Shown here: in pieces, positions 25,206 through 35,135 of the stretch
Layout: every line of letters begins with the position of its first letter
Numbering within the stretch: position 1 is the stretch's first letter
Assembly (NCBI GenBank): GCA_944386805.1
Contig: CALXCO010000001.1
Span: 62,001 to 126,000 of the forward strand
Source of the DNA: an uncultured Clostridia bacterium
GTDB lineage: Bacteria; Bacillota; Clostridia; Oscillospirales; Ruminococcaceae
Length of the DNA: 64,000 bases
Direction: 5' to 3'
Program-made: the position numbers and the translations under genes
The notes under the pieces: generated by a model
Told to the model about the DNA's origin: nothing
Seen by the model: only the letters and a program-made list of their open reading frames with translations
The model's database searches: none

Positions 25206-25436
25206 ATGGCTTCAAAGAAAAATCCGACATTTGAACAGGCGCTGACCCGGCTGGAAGAGATTGCCGCCGGGCTGGAAGACGGGAGCATGTCGCTTGAAGA
25301 GTCGCTCAAGGCGTATGAAGAAGGGGTCGCATTGGTGCGGCTGTGCCAGAAGACGCTGGAGGGTGCGAAACTCCGTCTGCGGGAGCAGGAGCCGGAAGCA
25401 GCACCCGAAAACAGCAGCGACCAGCCGGAAGAATAA
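25206..25436 (+). CDS. xseB: Exodeoxyribonuclease VII small subunit
   Basis: The 76-residue product has the XseB signature FEQALTRLEEIAAGLEDGSMSLEESLKAYEEGVAL and a charged tail. Several copies wrap the coiled coil of XseA to form active exonuclease VII. GAAAGGAAA precedes the ATG, 16 bases after xseA. Confidence 0.96.
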   Translation: MASKKNPTFEQALTRLEEIAAGLEDGSMSLEESLKAYEEGVALVRLCQKTLEGAKLRLREQEPEAAPENSSDQPEE

Positions 25437-25495
25437 GGACCGGACAGAAATACAGGCGCTGGGATTCAGTGCCGGAAAGGGCTGGTATTACGACC

Positions 25496-26365
25496 ATGCA
25501 TCAACAGTTTGAAGAGTATTTGCAGGCGATTGAGAGCACCCTCGCCGGATATCTGAAAGTTCCCTGCGATCCGGGGCGTGTGCTGGAAGCGATGGGGTAT
25601 TCGACGTTTGGCGGAGGAAAGCGGATTCGGCCGATCCTGACGCTGGAATTTACCCGGCTGTGCGGTGGGGACTGGAAGAGTGCGCTGCCGTTTGCAGCAG
25701 GGGTCGAGATGGTACAGACCTATTCGCTGATTCACGATGATCTGCCCTGTATGGACGATGATGATCTGCGCCGTGGACGGCCGTCCTGCCATATTGCGTA
25801 TGGAGAAGCGACCGCACTGCTCGCAGGTGACGGACTGCTGACGATGGCGTTTGAAGCGATTGCAAGCGCAAAACTGCCGCCTGAACGGGTGGTCAAAGCT
25901 GTCGGGATTCTGGCCGACCGGATAGGCGTACAGGGGATGATCGGCGGACAGGAGATGGACCTTGAGAACGAAGGTGCGATCAGCCTGCCGCTGGAGACGG
26001 TGCGCAGAACGAATGAGAAAAAGACCTCGGCGCTGTTGTCGGCCGCATGCCGGATGGGTGTTGCGGCGGCAGGCGGAACGGAAGAACAGTTTGCAGCGGC
26101 GGACAGATTCGCGCGGAATTTTGGGCTTGCGTTCCAGGTGATTGACGATATACTCGACCTGACCGCAGACGCGGCCGTGCTGGGAAAGCCGGTCGGGAGC
26201 GACCTTGCCAATGAGAAGGTGACCTATCCGTCGATTCTCGGACTGGAAGGTGCACGGGAGTATGCCCGCCGGTATACCGACGAGGCGGTGGAAGCGTTGA
26301 GCGCATTTGCGGGGAATGATATTCTGACGGATTATACCCGCGGGCTGCTTGACCGAATCAGATAA
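25496..26365 (+). CDS. ispA: Polyprenyl synthetase (farnesyl/geranyl diphosphate synthase)
   Basis: The 289-residue product carries both aspartate-rich motifs of trans-prenyltransferases, HDDLPCMDDDDLRRG and FQVIDDILD, and GGGKRIRP for substrate binding. It condenses isopentenyl and dimethylallyl diphosphate to C15 chains for undecaprenol and quinone synthesis. The ATG at 25496 is used; GGAAAGG is 19 bases upstream, a loose fit. Dxs follows nearby, so precursor supply and chain elongation are co-encoded. Confidence 0.93.
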   Translation: MHQQFEEYLQAIESTLAGYLKVPCDPGRVLEAMGYSTFGGGKRIRPILTLEFTRLCGGDWKSALPFAAGVEMVQTYSLIHDDLPCMDDDDLRRGRPSCHIAYGEATALLAGDGLLTMAFEAIASAKLPPERVVKAVGILADRIGVQGMIGGQEMDLENEGAISLPLETVRRTNEKKTSALLSAACRMGVAAAGGTEEQFAAADRFARNFGLAFQVIDDILDLTADAAVLGKPVGSDLANEKVTYPSILGLEGAREYARRYTDEAVEALSAFAGNDILTDYTRGLLDRIR

Positions 26366-26382
26366 CAAAGGAGGGAATCGGT

Positions 26383-26823
26383 TTGCTTCATGATCTGTTG
26401 TCCAATACAGTATTATGGATAGCGGTCGCCTGCTGGGCGGCGGCACAGGTACTCAAGCTGATCCTGTATTCGATTCACAGCCGGCGGCTGGAGATCGAGC
26501 GGCTTTTCGGAGCCGGAGGGATGCCCTCGTCCCATACCTCGACGGTTTGCGGACTGACGGTAGCGGTTGCGCGGATATACGGGCTGCAATCGCCGCTGTT
26601 TACTTTGTCGCTGGTGATGGCCTGCATCGTCATGTATGACGCGACGGGGGTACGCCGGGCGGCGGGAGAGCACGCGAAGGTACTCAACCAGATTCTGTTT
26701 TCGGACGGAGAGTCGATGACACCTTCCCAGAAGGCGCTCAAGGAATTTCTGGGTCATACGCCGCTGGAAGTGCTGGCTGGTGCGATACTGGGTGTCATAC
26801 TCGGTCTGATCATGCCGGTGTAA
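26383..26823 (+). CDS. Divergent PAP2 family protein (DUF212/YuiD type)
   Basis: The 146-residue membrane protein has GGMPSSHTSTVCGL and VMYDATGVRRAAGEHAKVLNQIL, the two motifs of the DUF212 branch of acid phosphatase/vanadium haloperoxidase proteins, with about four membrane helices. Its position between ispA and dxs makes a role in polyprenyl phosphate handling attractive, though inferred. A TTG start follows AAAGGAGGGAA. Confidence 0.9.
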   Translation: MLHDLLSNTVLWIAVACWAAAQVLKLILYSIHSRRLEIERLFGAGGMPSSHTSTVCGLTVAVARIYGLQSPLFTLSLVMACIVMYDATGVRRAAGEHAKVLNQILFSDGESMTPSQKALKEFLGHTPLEVLAGAILGVILGLIMPV

Positions 26824-26859
26824 CCATGCCGGCATAAACTAAACGTAAGGAAGTATTAC

Positions 26860-28764
26860 ATGGAGCAGTTTCCAATACTGGACCGCATCCAGTCGCCCAA
26901 TGATCTTCAGTCGCTGGGTGACTGGGAAGTTGGCAGGCTGTGTTATGAAATCCGGCAGTTTCTGATCGAACATGTTTCCCAGACAGGCGGGCATCTCGCA
27001 TCCAATCTGGGCGCGGTAGAACTGACGGTTGCGCTGCATCGGGTGTTTGACTCACCCCGTGACTCAATCGTCTGGGATGTCGGGCACCAGAGCTATACCC
27101 ACAAGATTCTGACCGGGCGGAAGGAGCGGTTTTCCACCCTGCGTCAGCGGGACGGGCTGTCGGGATTTCCCAAGCCGGAGGAGAGCGAGCATGACGCGTT
27201 TGTTGCCGGGCATGCGTCGACCTCGATCAGCGCGGCCTATGGGATTGCCTGTGCCAACCGGCTGAGCGGCAACGATCATACTGCTGTCGCAGTCGTCGGA
27301 GACGGAGCTTTTACCGGCGGGATGATCTATGAGGCCATCAACAACGCCGGACGGAGCAATGTCCGGCTGGTGATTGTCCTCAACCACAACGACATGTCGA
27401 TTTCCCGCAATGTCGGAGCGTTTGCACGGTATCTTTCGACGATTCGTGCAAAGCCGGGGTATCTGCATTTAAAGCAGCGGGTAGAATCGGTGCTGGATCA
27501 TCTGCCGCTGGTAGGTACGCCGCTGAAGAGGGCGCTGCGGTCTTCCAAATCGGTACTCAAGTACATTTTGTTTCATAATACCTTTTTTGAAGAGATGGGG
27601 CTGGAGTATTTCGGTCCGGTAGACGGGCACAACATCCAGGAGATGGAGCAGGTTTTGCGGCGTGCGAAAGGGCTTGGACGGCCGGCGGTCGTACAGGTCG
27701 AAACCGTCAAGGGCAAGGGGTACACCTTTGCCGAGCGCAACCCGCCCGCCTATCACGGCGTCAGCCAGTTTGACATTCAGACCGGTTCACCTGACCATGA
27801 ACCGGCACCGGTCTGCGACAGCTTTTCCGCGGTCTTTGGTGCTGAGATGGTCAGACTGGGGCAGAACCCGAAAGTCTGCGCGATTACCGCAGCGATGGCA
27901 GTCGGGACCGGGCTGGACCCATTTGCAAAAGCTTACCGCACCCGCTTCTTTGATGTTGGGATAGCCGAGGAACACGCGGTGACCTTTGCAGCCGGACTGG
28001 CGGTCAAGGGATATATTCCGGTATTTGCGGTCTATTCCACCCTTTTCCAGCGGTGTTTTGACCAGGTGCTGCATGATGCGGCGCTGGAGAGGACCCATAT
28101 TATCCTTGCGATTGACCGCGCGGGGATTGTCGGGGATGACGGCGATACCCATCAGGGCATTTTTGATATCTCACTGCTGACGGCGATGCCGGGGGTGACG
28201 ATTTATTCACCTGCGACATTTGACCAGCTGCGCAATGACCTCAGGCGGGCACTATTTGAGGATACAGGTGTTGTAGCGGTACGATATCCCCGTGGTGGAG
28301 AGAGTACCTGCCATTGTCCGCTTGGTGCAGAGGAAGACGACGTCTGGCTGGACGGAAGCGGACTGACGGCCATCAGTTATGGCCGGACAGCGTCGGCACT
28401 GTATGAAGCGGCAGAAGGGATGGAGCATCCACCGGAAGTGGTGCTGCTCAACCGCATCTGGCCGTTTTCAGAAGAACTGGTGCGGGTACTGGCAAGGAGA
28501 AAACATATCCTGTTTTTTGAGGAGTCGGTCCAGAGCGGCAGCATTGCCGAACATCTGCTGACCGCACTGGTTCAGGCAGGATTTGACGGAAAATATGAGA
28601 TGGTGACCCTGCCGGACGGTTTTATCCGTCAGTGCAGCGTTCCGTGGGCACTGGACAGGTACGGCCTGTCCGCCGGAAAGATTCGGGAAAAGCTGGAAGC
28701 AGCTGCCGGAGGAGAAACTCCGGACGCGGCGGACAGTACACCGATGGAGGAGAAAGGAAGGTGA
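26860..28764 (+). CDS. dxs: 1-deoxy-D-xylulose-5-phosphate synthase
   Basis: The 634-residue product has the thiamine diphosphate motif VVGDGAFTGGMIYEAINNAG, catalytic-site DVGHQSYTHKILTGR, EEMGLEYFGPVDGHN, and the transketolase pyrimidine domain with FFDVGIAEEHAVTFAAGLA. It makes the first intermediate of the MEP isoprenoid pathway from pyruvate and glyceraldehyde 3-phosphate. Length is normal. tlyA starts four bases after its stop. Confidence 0.97.
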   Translation: MEQFPILDRIQSPNDLQSLGDWEVGRLCYEIRQFLIEHVSQTGGHLASNLGAVELTVALHRVFDSPRDSIVWDVGHQSYTHKILTGRKERFSTLRQRDGLSGFPKPEESEHDAFVAGHASTSISAAYGIACANRLSGNDHTAVAVVGDGAFTGGMIYEAINNAGRSNVRLVIVLNHNDMSISRNVGAFARYLSTIRAKPGYLHLKQRVESVLDHLPLVGTPLKRALRSSKSVLKYILFHNTFFEEMGLEYFGPVDGHNIQEMEQVLRRAKGLGRPAVVQVETVKGKGYTFAERNPPAYHGVSQFDIQTGSPDHEPAPVCDSFSAVFGAEMVRLGQNPKVCAITAAMAVGTGLDPFAKAYRTRFFDVGIAEEHAVTFAAGLAVKGYIPVFAVYSTLFQRCFDQVLHDAALERTHIILAIDRAGIVGDDGDTHQGIFDISLLTAMPGVTIYSPATFDQLRNDLRRALFEDTGVVAVRYPRGGESTCHCPLGAEEDDVWLDGSGLTAISYGRTASALYEAAEGMEHPPEVVLLNRIWPFSEELVRVLARRKHILFFEESVQSGSIAEHLLTALVQAGFDGKYEMVTLPDGFIRQCSVPWALDRYGLSAGKIREKLEAAAGGETPDAADSTPMEEKGR

Positions 28765-28768
28765 GGCG

Positions 28769-29566
28769 ATGGCACGCCGTCTGGACGCAGCGATGGCTGC
28801 GATGGGAATGGTCCCCAGCCGTGAACAGGCTGCCCGGCTGATACGGGCCGGACAGGTGACGGTCAACGGCAAGGTTGCCAGCCGTCCGAGTACCCAGGTG
28901 GAAGAGAGCGATCAGGTAGAAATTACCGGCGGTCAGCTTCCGTTTGTCAGTCGTGGTGGGCTGAAACTACAGCGGGCACTGGATGTTTTCCCGATCAGCC
29001 TGGAGGGGTGTACCTGTGCAGATATTGGTGCTTCGACCGGCGGTTTTACCGACTGTATGTTACAGCATGGAGCGGAAAAGGTTTATGCGATTGATGTCGG
29101 GACCGGCCAGCTGCACCCAAATTTGCTGGAAAATCCCAAAGTGGTCAATATGGAAAAGACCAACATCCGTGACCTGCCGCCTGACGTAATTCAACCGCTG
29201 GATTTTGTTTCGACCGATGTGTCGTTTATCTCGCTGAAGCATGTTTTGCCGGTGATTTACCGGCTGCTGAAGGAGGGCGGACAGGCGGTCGTGCTGGTCA
29301 AACCACAGTTTGAGGCGGGACGGGGCAATGTCGGCAAAAAAGGCGTTGTCCGTGACCCGAAGATTCATTTGCAGGTTTTACGGGACGTCGCGCGGTATGC
29401 CGCCGAATCGGGACTTGGGGTGACCGGAGCCGATTATTCTCCGGTGCGCGGGCCGGAGGGCAATATTGAATATCTGTATCTGTTAAAGAAAGACCTGCCC
29501 GCATCGGTCGGAGATAATGACCTGCAGCAGCTGGTGACAGCTGCTCATCAGGCGCTTGGAAGATAA
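28769..29566 (+). CDS. tlyA: TlyA family rRNA (cytidine-2'-O)-methyltransferase
   Basis: The 265-residue product has an N-terminal S4 domain (RLDAAMAAMGMVPSREQAARLIRAGQVTVNG) and an FtsJ-type methyltransferase with the SAM motif CADIGASTGGFTDCMLQHGA and DFVSTDVSFISL. TlyA methylates cytidines in 16S and 23S rRNA and affects capreomycin sensitivity. The dxs-tlyA-nadK-argR-recN order is a standard Firmicute cluster. Confidence 0.95.
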   Translation: MARRLDAAMAAMGMVPSREQAARLIRAGQVTVNGKVASRPSTQVEESDQVEITGGQLPFVSRGGLKLQRALDVFPISLEGCTCADIGASTGGFTDCMLQHGAEKVYAIDVGTGQLHPNLLENPKVVNMEKTNIRDLPPDVIQPLDFVSTDVSFISLKHVLPVIYRLLKEGGQAVVLVKPQFEAGRGNVGKKGVVRDPKIHLQVLRDVARYAAESGLGVTGADYSPVRGPEGNIEYLYLLKKDLPASVGDNDLQQLVTAAHQALGR

Positions 29567-29586
29567 GGAAGAGAAGGATGTGACCC

Positions 29587-30447
29587 ATGAAGCTGCTTTT
29601 GCTGCCCAATATAGATAAGCCGCATGTCCGCTCCTGTATCAGCCGGTTGACGGGGATGCAGTTTTCCCAGCCGGTCGAATTTCTGATGGAGAACAGACTG
29701 GCCGTCCAGTTTGGCAAAGTGCCCGGATTGCGGTTCGGGGCACTGAGCGAGCTTATAAAGGAATGCGACGTCTGCATCGCGGTCGGTGGAGACGGGACGA
29801 TCATCCACGGCGGAAAGATTGCCGCCTGTCACAACAGGCCGATATTGGGAATCAATCTGGGGCATCTGGGATTTCTGGCGACGCTGGAAAGTGACCAGCT
29901 GGAACAGATCGGCCGGCTGCTGACCGGGGAATATACGACCGAAACGCGGATGATGCTCCGTGTCACACTGGAGACACCGTCCGGGACCCGGAGCTGGCAG
30001 GCGATGAATGACGCAGTCCTCTCCAAAGGCGGGCCGCTCAACCGGATGATCGGGATGAGCGTCCAAAACCGTGGGCGCGCGGTAGGAAGCTACCGTGCCG
30101 ACGGCCTGATTTTTTCAACGCCGACCGGTTCAACTGCCTATGCGATGTCCGCAGGCGGGCCGATTATCGACCCGGCGATCAACTGTATTGCAATGACGCC
30201 GCTGTCGCCGCACTCGCTGTTTTCACGGCCGATTGTATTTGACGATGAAAGCAGCCTGAGCGTTTATCTGTTGGAGGAAGACGCGAAAGCGTATCTGACG
30301 ATAGACGGGGAGGAAAGTATACCTGTCTGGCCGCGCGACCGGCTGTATATTGAAAAGAGCGAGATTGCCGTGACGCTGATCAATCTGACCGGCAAGTCAT
30401 TTTATGATGTATTAAATGAAAAGCTGATCTGGCGCAGCAGAAAATAA
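29587..30447 (+). CDS. nadK: NAD(+) kinase
   Basis: The 286-residue product contains the kinase motif VGGDGTIIHGGK, LGINLGHLGFL, NDAVLSKG and PTGSTAYAMSAGGPI, all diagnostic of NAD kinase. It phosphorylates NAD to NADP. The loop between the first strand and GGDGT is longer than in short forms. Purine-rich sequence precedes the ATG. Confidence 0.96.
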   Translation: MKLLLLPNIDKPHVRSCISRLTGMQFSQPVEFLMENRLAVQFGKVPGLRFGALSELIKECDVCIAVGGDGTIIHGGKIAACHNRPILGINLGHLGFLATLESDQLEQIGRLLTGEYTTETRMMLRVTLETPSGTRSWQAMNDAVLSKGGPLNRMIGMSVQNRGRAVGSYRADGLIFSTPTGSTAYAMSAGGPIIDPAINCIAMTPLSPHSLFSRPIVFDDESSLSVYLLEEDAKAYLTIDGEESIPVWPRDRLYIEKSEIAVTLINLTGKSFYDVLNEKLIWRSRK

Positions 30448-30466
30448 AGAGAAAGGAAAAGCAGCT

Positions 30467-30931
30467 ATGTCTCTCAAATCCGTTCGACTGCAAAAAATAC
30501 TGGAGCTGATCGAAAAAAACCGAATCGATACACAGGAACAGCTACAGCAGCTGCTCCGTGACCAGGAGAACATCCAGACGACCCAGGCCACGATCTCCCG
30601 TGACATCAAGGAGCTGGGGCTGGTCAAGATATCGGATGGTGAAGGAAACTACTATTATGCTTATGGGCGGCGGGACCGCGGCAATCTGGAGAAGAAATAC
30701 CATGCGGTCTTTATGCAGTCGCTGCTGAGCGTTGATTATGCCGGACACATCACCTGTATCCGGTGTCACACAGGTATGGCGAATGCGGCCTGTGCAGCAC
30801 TGGACACGATGGGATTTGACGGAGTGGTGGGGACCCTTGCGGGTGACGACACCATTTTTGTCCTGATGCGCAGTGAAGGGCAGGCAGAGGCACTGGCTGC
30901 CCAGATAACCGCGATACTGGATAAGCACTAA
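30467..30931 (+). CDS. argR: Arginine repressor ArgR
   Basis: The 154-residue product has a winged-helix N-terminus (LQKILELIEKNRIDTQEQLQQLL...TQATISRDIKELGLVKI) and a C-terminal hexamerisation/arginine-binding domain with VGTLAGDDTIFVLMR. With arginine it represses biosynthesis genes and activates catabolic ones. It lies 19 bases after nadK and 12 before recN. Confidence 0.96.
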   Translation: MSLKSVRLQKILELIEKNRIDTQEQLQQLLRDQENIQTTQATISRDIKELGLVKISDGEGNYYYAYGRRDRGNLEKKYHAVFMQSLLSVDYAGHITCIRCHTGMANAACAALDTMGFDGVVGTLAGDDTIFVLMRSEGQAEALAAQITAILDKH

Positions 30932-30943
30932 GGGGGGCAGCAG

Positions 30944-32638
30944 ATGCTGTGCCAGCTGTATATCGAGAACCTTGCCGTGATCGAGAAAGCGTCGATTGAC
31001 TTTGCATCGGGGCTGACGGTGTTTACCGGAGAGACAGGGGCAGGGAAATCGATTGTCATTGATGCGATCAACGCCTGTTTAGGGCAGCGTGTCGGACGGG
31101 AGATTGTCCGGACGGGAGCCAAAAAGGCGCTGGTGATCGCTTCCTTCAGCGGGATACCCGAAACGGTCCTGGCGCTGCTGCGCCAGAACGGCTACCCGGA
31201 CGAGGACGACAGTCTGATTGTCCAGCGGGAGATCTCAGCGGAAGGCGGGTCGACTGTCCGGATAGACGGACGGCCGGCGACGGTTGCGTTGCTGCGGGAT
31301 ATCGGTCAGAACCTGATCAATATCCACGGTCAGCATGACAACCAGATCCTGCTTTCTGCCGAGCGTCATCTGTCCATCATCGATGCGTTTGGTGAATTGG
31401 AGCCGATGGCGCGGGAGTACCGGGAGGAATTTGAAAAGCTGCGAAAGCTTCTCCGGCAGATGAAGAGTTTGTCGGTCGGAGAGGATGAAAAAAAACGGCG
31501 GGTGGAATTGCTTACTTTTGAAATCGAGGAGATCGAAAAGGCGAAGCTTTCTCCCCGTCTAGAGGAGATGCTGACCGAGAAGGCGAGGCAGCTGCGGGAA
31601 AGCGAAAAGATTGCGGGTGCGCTTGGCGAAGCATGCCGTGCGCTGGAAGGAATGGAAGACATTCCGGGCGCCTGTGATCTGCTGACCGATGCAGCGGCCG
31701 CGCTGGATGGTCTGCGAGCCATTCCGGAGTTTGCCGGACGGGCGGAAGCGCTGGAGAACCTGCGGATTGAGCTGGGGGAGATTGCGTCGGAACTGAGTGA
31801 AAGCCTGCACGCGATTTCGTTTGACCAGTCGGAGGCCGAGGCAATCGAGCGCCGTCTGCGGCAGATTTCCAGGCTGAAATCCCGTTACGGAGGCAGTGTG
31901 GAGGAGATTCTTGCCCACTGCAAGAAGGCACGGGAGGAACTGGAAGGCATGTCCTCACAGAAAGAAAACCTTCTGAAGGTCACAAGGGCAGCGCGTGCCC
32001 AGAAGGAAAAGACTGTCGCACTTGCCAACAGTCTGACGGAGGCGCGGATTGACGCAGCAGTCCGTTTTGCAGGGACGATCGAGGAGGAAGCCCGTTCGCT
32101 GGAGATGCCCAACCTGCGGGTCGAGACATCGTTTGCACCCTGTAAGCTGTGCAGCATCGGCAATCATTCAGCCGAACTGCTGCTTTCTGCCAACCTGGGC
32201 GAACCGCCGCGGCCGATTGCAAAGATTGCGTCGGGCGGAGAGCTTTCCCGAATCATGCTGGCGATCAAAAGTGCGCTGGCTGACAAGGACAACATTGACA
32301 CGCTGATCTTCGACGAGATTGATACCGGTGTCAGCGGAAAGGCTGCGCAGAAGATCGGGAAGAAATTACAGATGATTGCTTCCCACCGGCAGGTGATCTG
32401 CGTCACCCATTCAGCGCAGATTGCGGCGCTTGCCGACCATCAGCTGCTGATACGCAAGTCGACCGCAGAGGGTAGGACCTATACCGAGGTTTTGCCGCTG
32501 GAAGGTGAAGCGAGGGTGGAAGAGGTTGCACGAATCTTTTCGACTGATCACGTCACCGAACTGATGCTCCAGACTGCCCGGAGCATGCTGGAAGAGGGAA
32601 AACGCCCGGTGCCGGATGCCGGAGAGACCTCTTGCTGA
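30944..32638 (+). CDS. recN: DNA repair protein RecN
   Basis: The 564-residue SMC-like product has Walker A FTGETGAGKSIVIDAI, a long coiled coil with a central break, the ABC signature KIASGGELSRIMLAIK and Walker B LIFDEIDTGVSGKAA. RecN tethers and protects double-strand break ends. AGGGGGG precedes the ATG. Confidence 0.97.
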   Translation: MLCQLYIENLAVIEKASIDFASGLTVFTGETGAGKSIVIDAINACLGQRVGREIVRTGAKKALVIASFSGIPETVLALLRQNGYPDEDDSLIVQREISAEGGSTVRIDGRPATVALLRDIGQNLINIHGQHDNQILLSAERHLSIIDAFGELEPMAREYREEFEKLRKLLRQMKSLSVGEDEKKRRVELLTFEIEEIEKAKLSPRLEEMLTEKARQLRESEKIAGALGEACRALEGMEDIPGACDLLTDAAAALDGLRAIPEFAGRAEALENLRIELGEIASELSESLHAISFDQSEAEAIERRLRQISRLKSRYGGSVEEILAHCKKAREELEGMSSQKENLLKVTRAARAQKEKTVALANSLTEARIDAAVRFAGTIEEEARSLEMPNLRVETSFAPCKLCSIGNHSAELLLSANLGEPPRPIAKIASGGELSRIMLAIKSALADKDNIDTLIFDEIDTGVSGKAAQKIGKKLQMIASHRQVICVTHSAQIAALADHQLLIRKSTAEGRTYTEVLPLEGEARVEEVARIFSTDHVTELMLQTARSMLEEGKRPVPDAGETSC

Positions 32639-32717
32639 GAAGACCATACACGCGCAGTTTTCGGACGGTAAACTGTCCAATCCGGCTGCGCCCTGCCTGT
32701 AAAGGAGAGAAATTTAC

Positions 32718-33986
32718 TTGGATAACCCGCTTTTGCCGATAAGTATTGTGATCTGTCTGGCCCTGTCTGCTTATTTTTCAGCGACAGAGACCGCAATTTC
32801 CAGCGTCAGCCGTCCGCGGCTGAAAGCGATTGAGGAATCGGGCGACGCCCGCGCCAAAACCGCGCTCCGGGTAACCGAGCGGTATGACGACGCACTGTCG
32901 GCCCTCCTGATCGGCAACAACATCGTCAACATTGCCGCCTCGTCTATCGGCACCATCGTATGTATCGACATATTTGGTGAGAATCTGGGCGCACTTGCTT
33001 CGACTATCATCATGACCCTGCTGGTTCTGACCTTTGGTGAGATTCTGCCGAAGTCGATGGCCAAGGAGAATTCGGAGACGATTGCACTGCTGGCATGTGG
33101 TCCGCTTTCGGTACTGATGAAGGTGCTGCGTCCGCTGATCTGGCTGTTCGTCCAGGTCAAGAAACTGGTCATTGGCCGGTTCCACAAGGAGGACACCCCG
33201 ACCGTTACCGAAGAAGAGCTGCGGTACATCATTGAGGAGACAGTGGACGAAGGCGTACTGGAAGAGCACGAAAGCGAGCTGATTCAGTCTGCGCTGGAAT
33301 TCAACGATACTACGGCAAGCGAAATTCTGACCCCCCGCGTCGATGTAGTCGGCGTCGATGTCGAGTCGACCCCGCAGGAAGTAGCCGGCGTATTTTTGTC
33401 GGAGCGTTATTCCCGCCTGGTCGTATACGAGAAGTCGATCGATTCCATCATTGGCATCATTACACTGAAAGACTTTTTCTCTGCCTACCTGAAGGACCCG
33501 AACTTTGATCTGCGTTCGATCATGCAGGAAGTCATGTTTGTCCCGCCCGGAAAACCGGTTTATGGACTGCTCAAGGAACTGCAAAAACAAAAGGCACAGA
33601 TTGCGGTGGTTGTCGACCAGTACGGCGGCACGCTGGGTGTTGTTTCTCTGGAGGACATTCTGGAGGAACTGGTCGGCGAGATCTGGGACGAGGACGAGGA
33701 AAACGTCAGCCTGTGTACACCCATCGGCGAAGGTGTCTGGCAGGCAGCCGGCGAGACTCATGTCGACGATCTGCTGGAGCAGATTGCGCCTGATGTGACG
33801 CTGGAGGAAGATCATCCGACGACGCTGAGCGGCTGGATTGTCGATCAGATCGAGAGAATCCCGGAAGCCGGGGAAAGTTTTGAACTGAACGGGCTGCAAA
33901 TTCGAATTCTTTCGATGGATGAGCATGTCATCAAACGGGTGGAAATCCGTATTCCGAAAAAAGTCGAAGAAGAGACAAAAGAATAA
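32718..33986 (+). CDS. Hemolysin-type CNNM/CBS-domain membrane protein
   Basis: The 422-residue product has a DUF21 (CNNM) domain of three to four membrane helices with SAYFSATETAISSVSRPRLKAI and FGEILPKSMAKEN, two CBS domains (TPRVDVVGVDVE... ; VVDQYGGTLGVVSLEDILEELVGEIWDE) and a C-terminal CorC_HlyC domain. Relatives export magnesium or cobalt; the haemolysin name is historical. The TTG start follows AAAGGAGAG. It is closed by a T9 terminator. Confidence 0.92.
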   Translation: MDNPLLPISIVICLALSAYFSATETAISSVSRPRLKAIEESGDARAKTALRVTERYDDALSALLIGNNIVNIAASSIGTIVCIDIFGENLGALASTIIMTLLVLTFGEILPKSMAKENSETIALLACGPLSVLMKVLRPLIWLFVQVKKLVIGRFHKEDTPTVTEEELRYIIEETVDEGVLEEHESELIQSALEFNDTTASEILTPRVDVVGVDVESTPQEVAGVFLSERYSRLVVYEKSIDSIIGIITLKDFFSAYLKDPNFDLRSIMQEVMFVPPGKPVYGLLKELQKQKAQIAVVVDQYGGTLGVVSLEDILEELVGEIWDEDEENVSLCTPIGEGVWQAAGETHVDDLLEQIAPDVTLEEDHPTTLSGWIVDQIERIPEAGESFELNGLQIRILSMDEHVIKRVEIRIPKKVEEETKE

Positions 33987-34010
33987 TCAGCCGGTCGGCT
34001 GAGTTCATAT

Positions 34011-34052
34011 TTCCGGATTCGAAATAGTTGTCGGGTCCGGAATTTTTTTTTA
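34011..34052 (+). terminator. Terminator of the recN-CNNM run
   Basis: A stem of about 12 bp that starts TTCCGGA and ends TCCGGAA, with two G-T pairs, is followed by nine T. Confidence 0.8.
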
Positions 34053-34121
34053 TATTTTTGCAACCTTTTCCGGGTTTGGATTGTATTAGCAGTAGATTCT
34101 ACCCAAAGGAGCGGATAATAC

Positions 34122-35126
34122 ATGAAAAGAAGAATACTTGCATTGGCATTGACGGCTGCACTGGTTTCAGCGCTCAGCCTTCCGGCGGCAGCTGCCGATA
34201 ATACGGCATCCGCCGACACTGCGACTGCCTCTGAGAGCCAGATGCTTCCGGACAGCGTCCTTTACTATGGAGAAATCAGCGAGATTTACCGGGATGACAA
34301 CGGAAAGGTAACCGGTTTTCTGATGGAATCGGAGTATGCCGGGGAGCTGGTCGTCCAGGTCTCCGATCAGACGTTCTGGATTGACAGCGGCAAACAGACT
34401 GCGTCCAACCCGGATGATCTGAAAGTCGGTGAACGGCTGTATGTTTTCCACAGCCCGGCTGTCACCGCTTCATTGCCGCCGCAGTCGGCGGCATATGCCG
34501 TCGTCCGGAATATTCCGATGGACGCATCATGTGCCCAGTATCACGAGATCGAGGCGGTGACCGAAAATGAAGACGGCAGTCTCCGGATTACCACCAGCAA
34601 TGGCAGCCTGTATCTGACGGTCGACGCAGATACCAAAGTCATCGCTTATAATGACGAACAGGAAGCCGGACTGGACAGCCTCCAACTGGGAAATTACGCG
34701 ATGTTCTGGTATGGTGCGGTTGCATTGTCCTATCCCGGACAGGCGCACCCCAGTACCGTGATGATTCTGCCCGACATCGGGGAGAATACCCTGACCGGAA
34801 CAGAAATGGCAGCTCTGTTGCAGACGTTGACGGGAGAAACTGCCCAGCTGTCTGAAACGGCGGCGGACAATGAACCGGTTACACTGGAAGCGTTTGTCAC
34901 CGAACTTTGGAAGATGGCAGGCAGTCCGGAGATGCAGGGCTACTGGAAATTGAATCGGTTTGACGATGCCGGGAAGATTTCCTGGGGCGCACGCAATGCG
35001 ATGAGATGGGCGGACAGCAACGGCCTGCTGGCCGGAATTGACGGAGATTTCCTGAATCCCGACGGCAATATCACCGAAGAGCTTGCCAAAGAGATTTTGG
35101 CAGAATACGCCGGTCTTACCGACTGA
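34122..35126 (+). CDS. Secreted protein with degenerate C-terminal SLH-like domain
   Basis: The 334-residue product starts with a clear signal peptide (KRRILALALTAALVSALSLPAAAA), then a beta-rich region of two similar units (GEISEIYRDDNGKVTGFLME and HEIEAVTENEDGSLRITTSNG, each leading to a QTFWID/DTKVIAYN-type strand), and ends with WGARNAMRWADSNGLLAGIDGDFLNPDGNITEELA, a weak match to an S-layer homology repeat. It probably sits at the cell surface. AGGAGCGG precedes the ATG. Function unknown. Confidence 0.7.
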   Translation: MKRRILALALTAALVSALSLPAAAADNTASADTATASESQMLPDSVLYYGEISEIYRDDNGKVTGFLMESEYAGELVVQVSDQTFWIDSGKQTASNPDDLKVGERLYVFHSPAVTASLPPQSAAYAVVRNIPMDASCAQYHEIEAVTENEDGSLRITTSNGSLYLTVDADTKVIAYNDEQEAGLDSLQLGNYAMFWYGAVALSYPGQAHPSTVMILPDIGENTLTGTEMAALLQTLTGETAQLSETAADNEPVTLEAFVTELWKMAGSPEMQGYWKLNRFDDAGKISWGARNAMRWADSNGLLAGIDGDFLNPDGNITEELAKEILAEYAGLTD

Positions 35127-35135
35127 CAATAAAAA

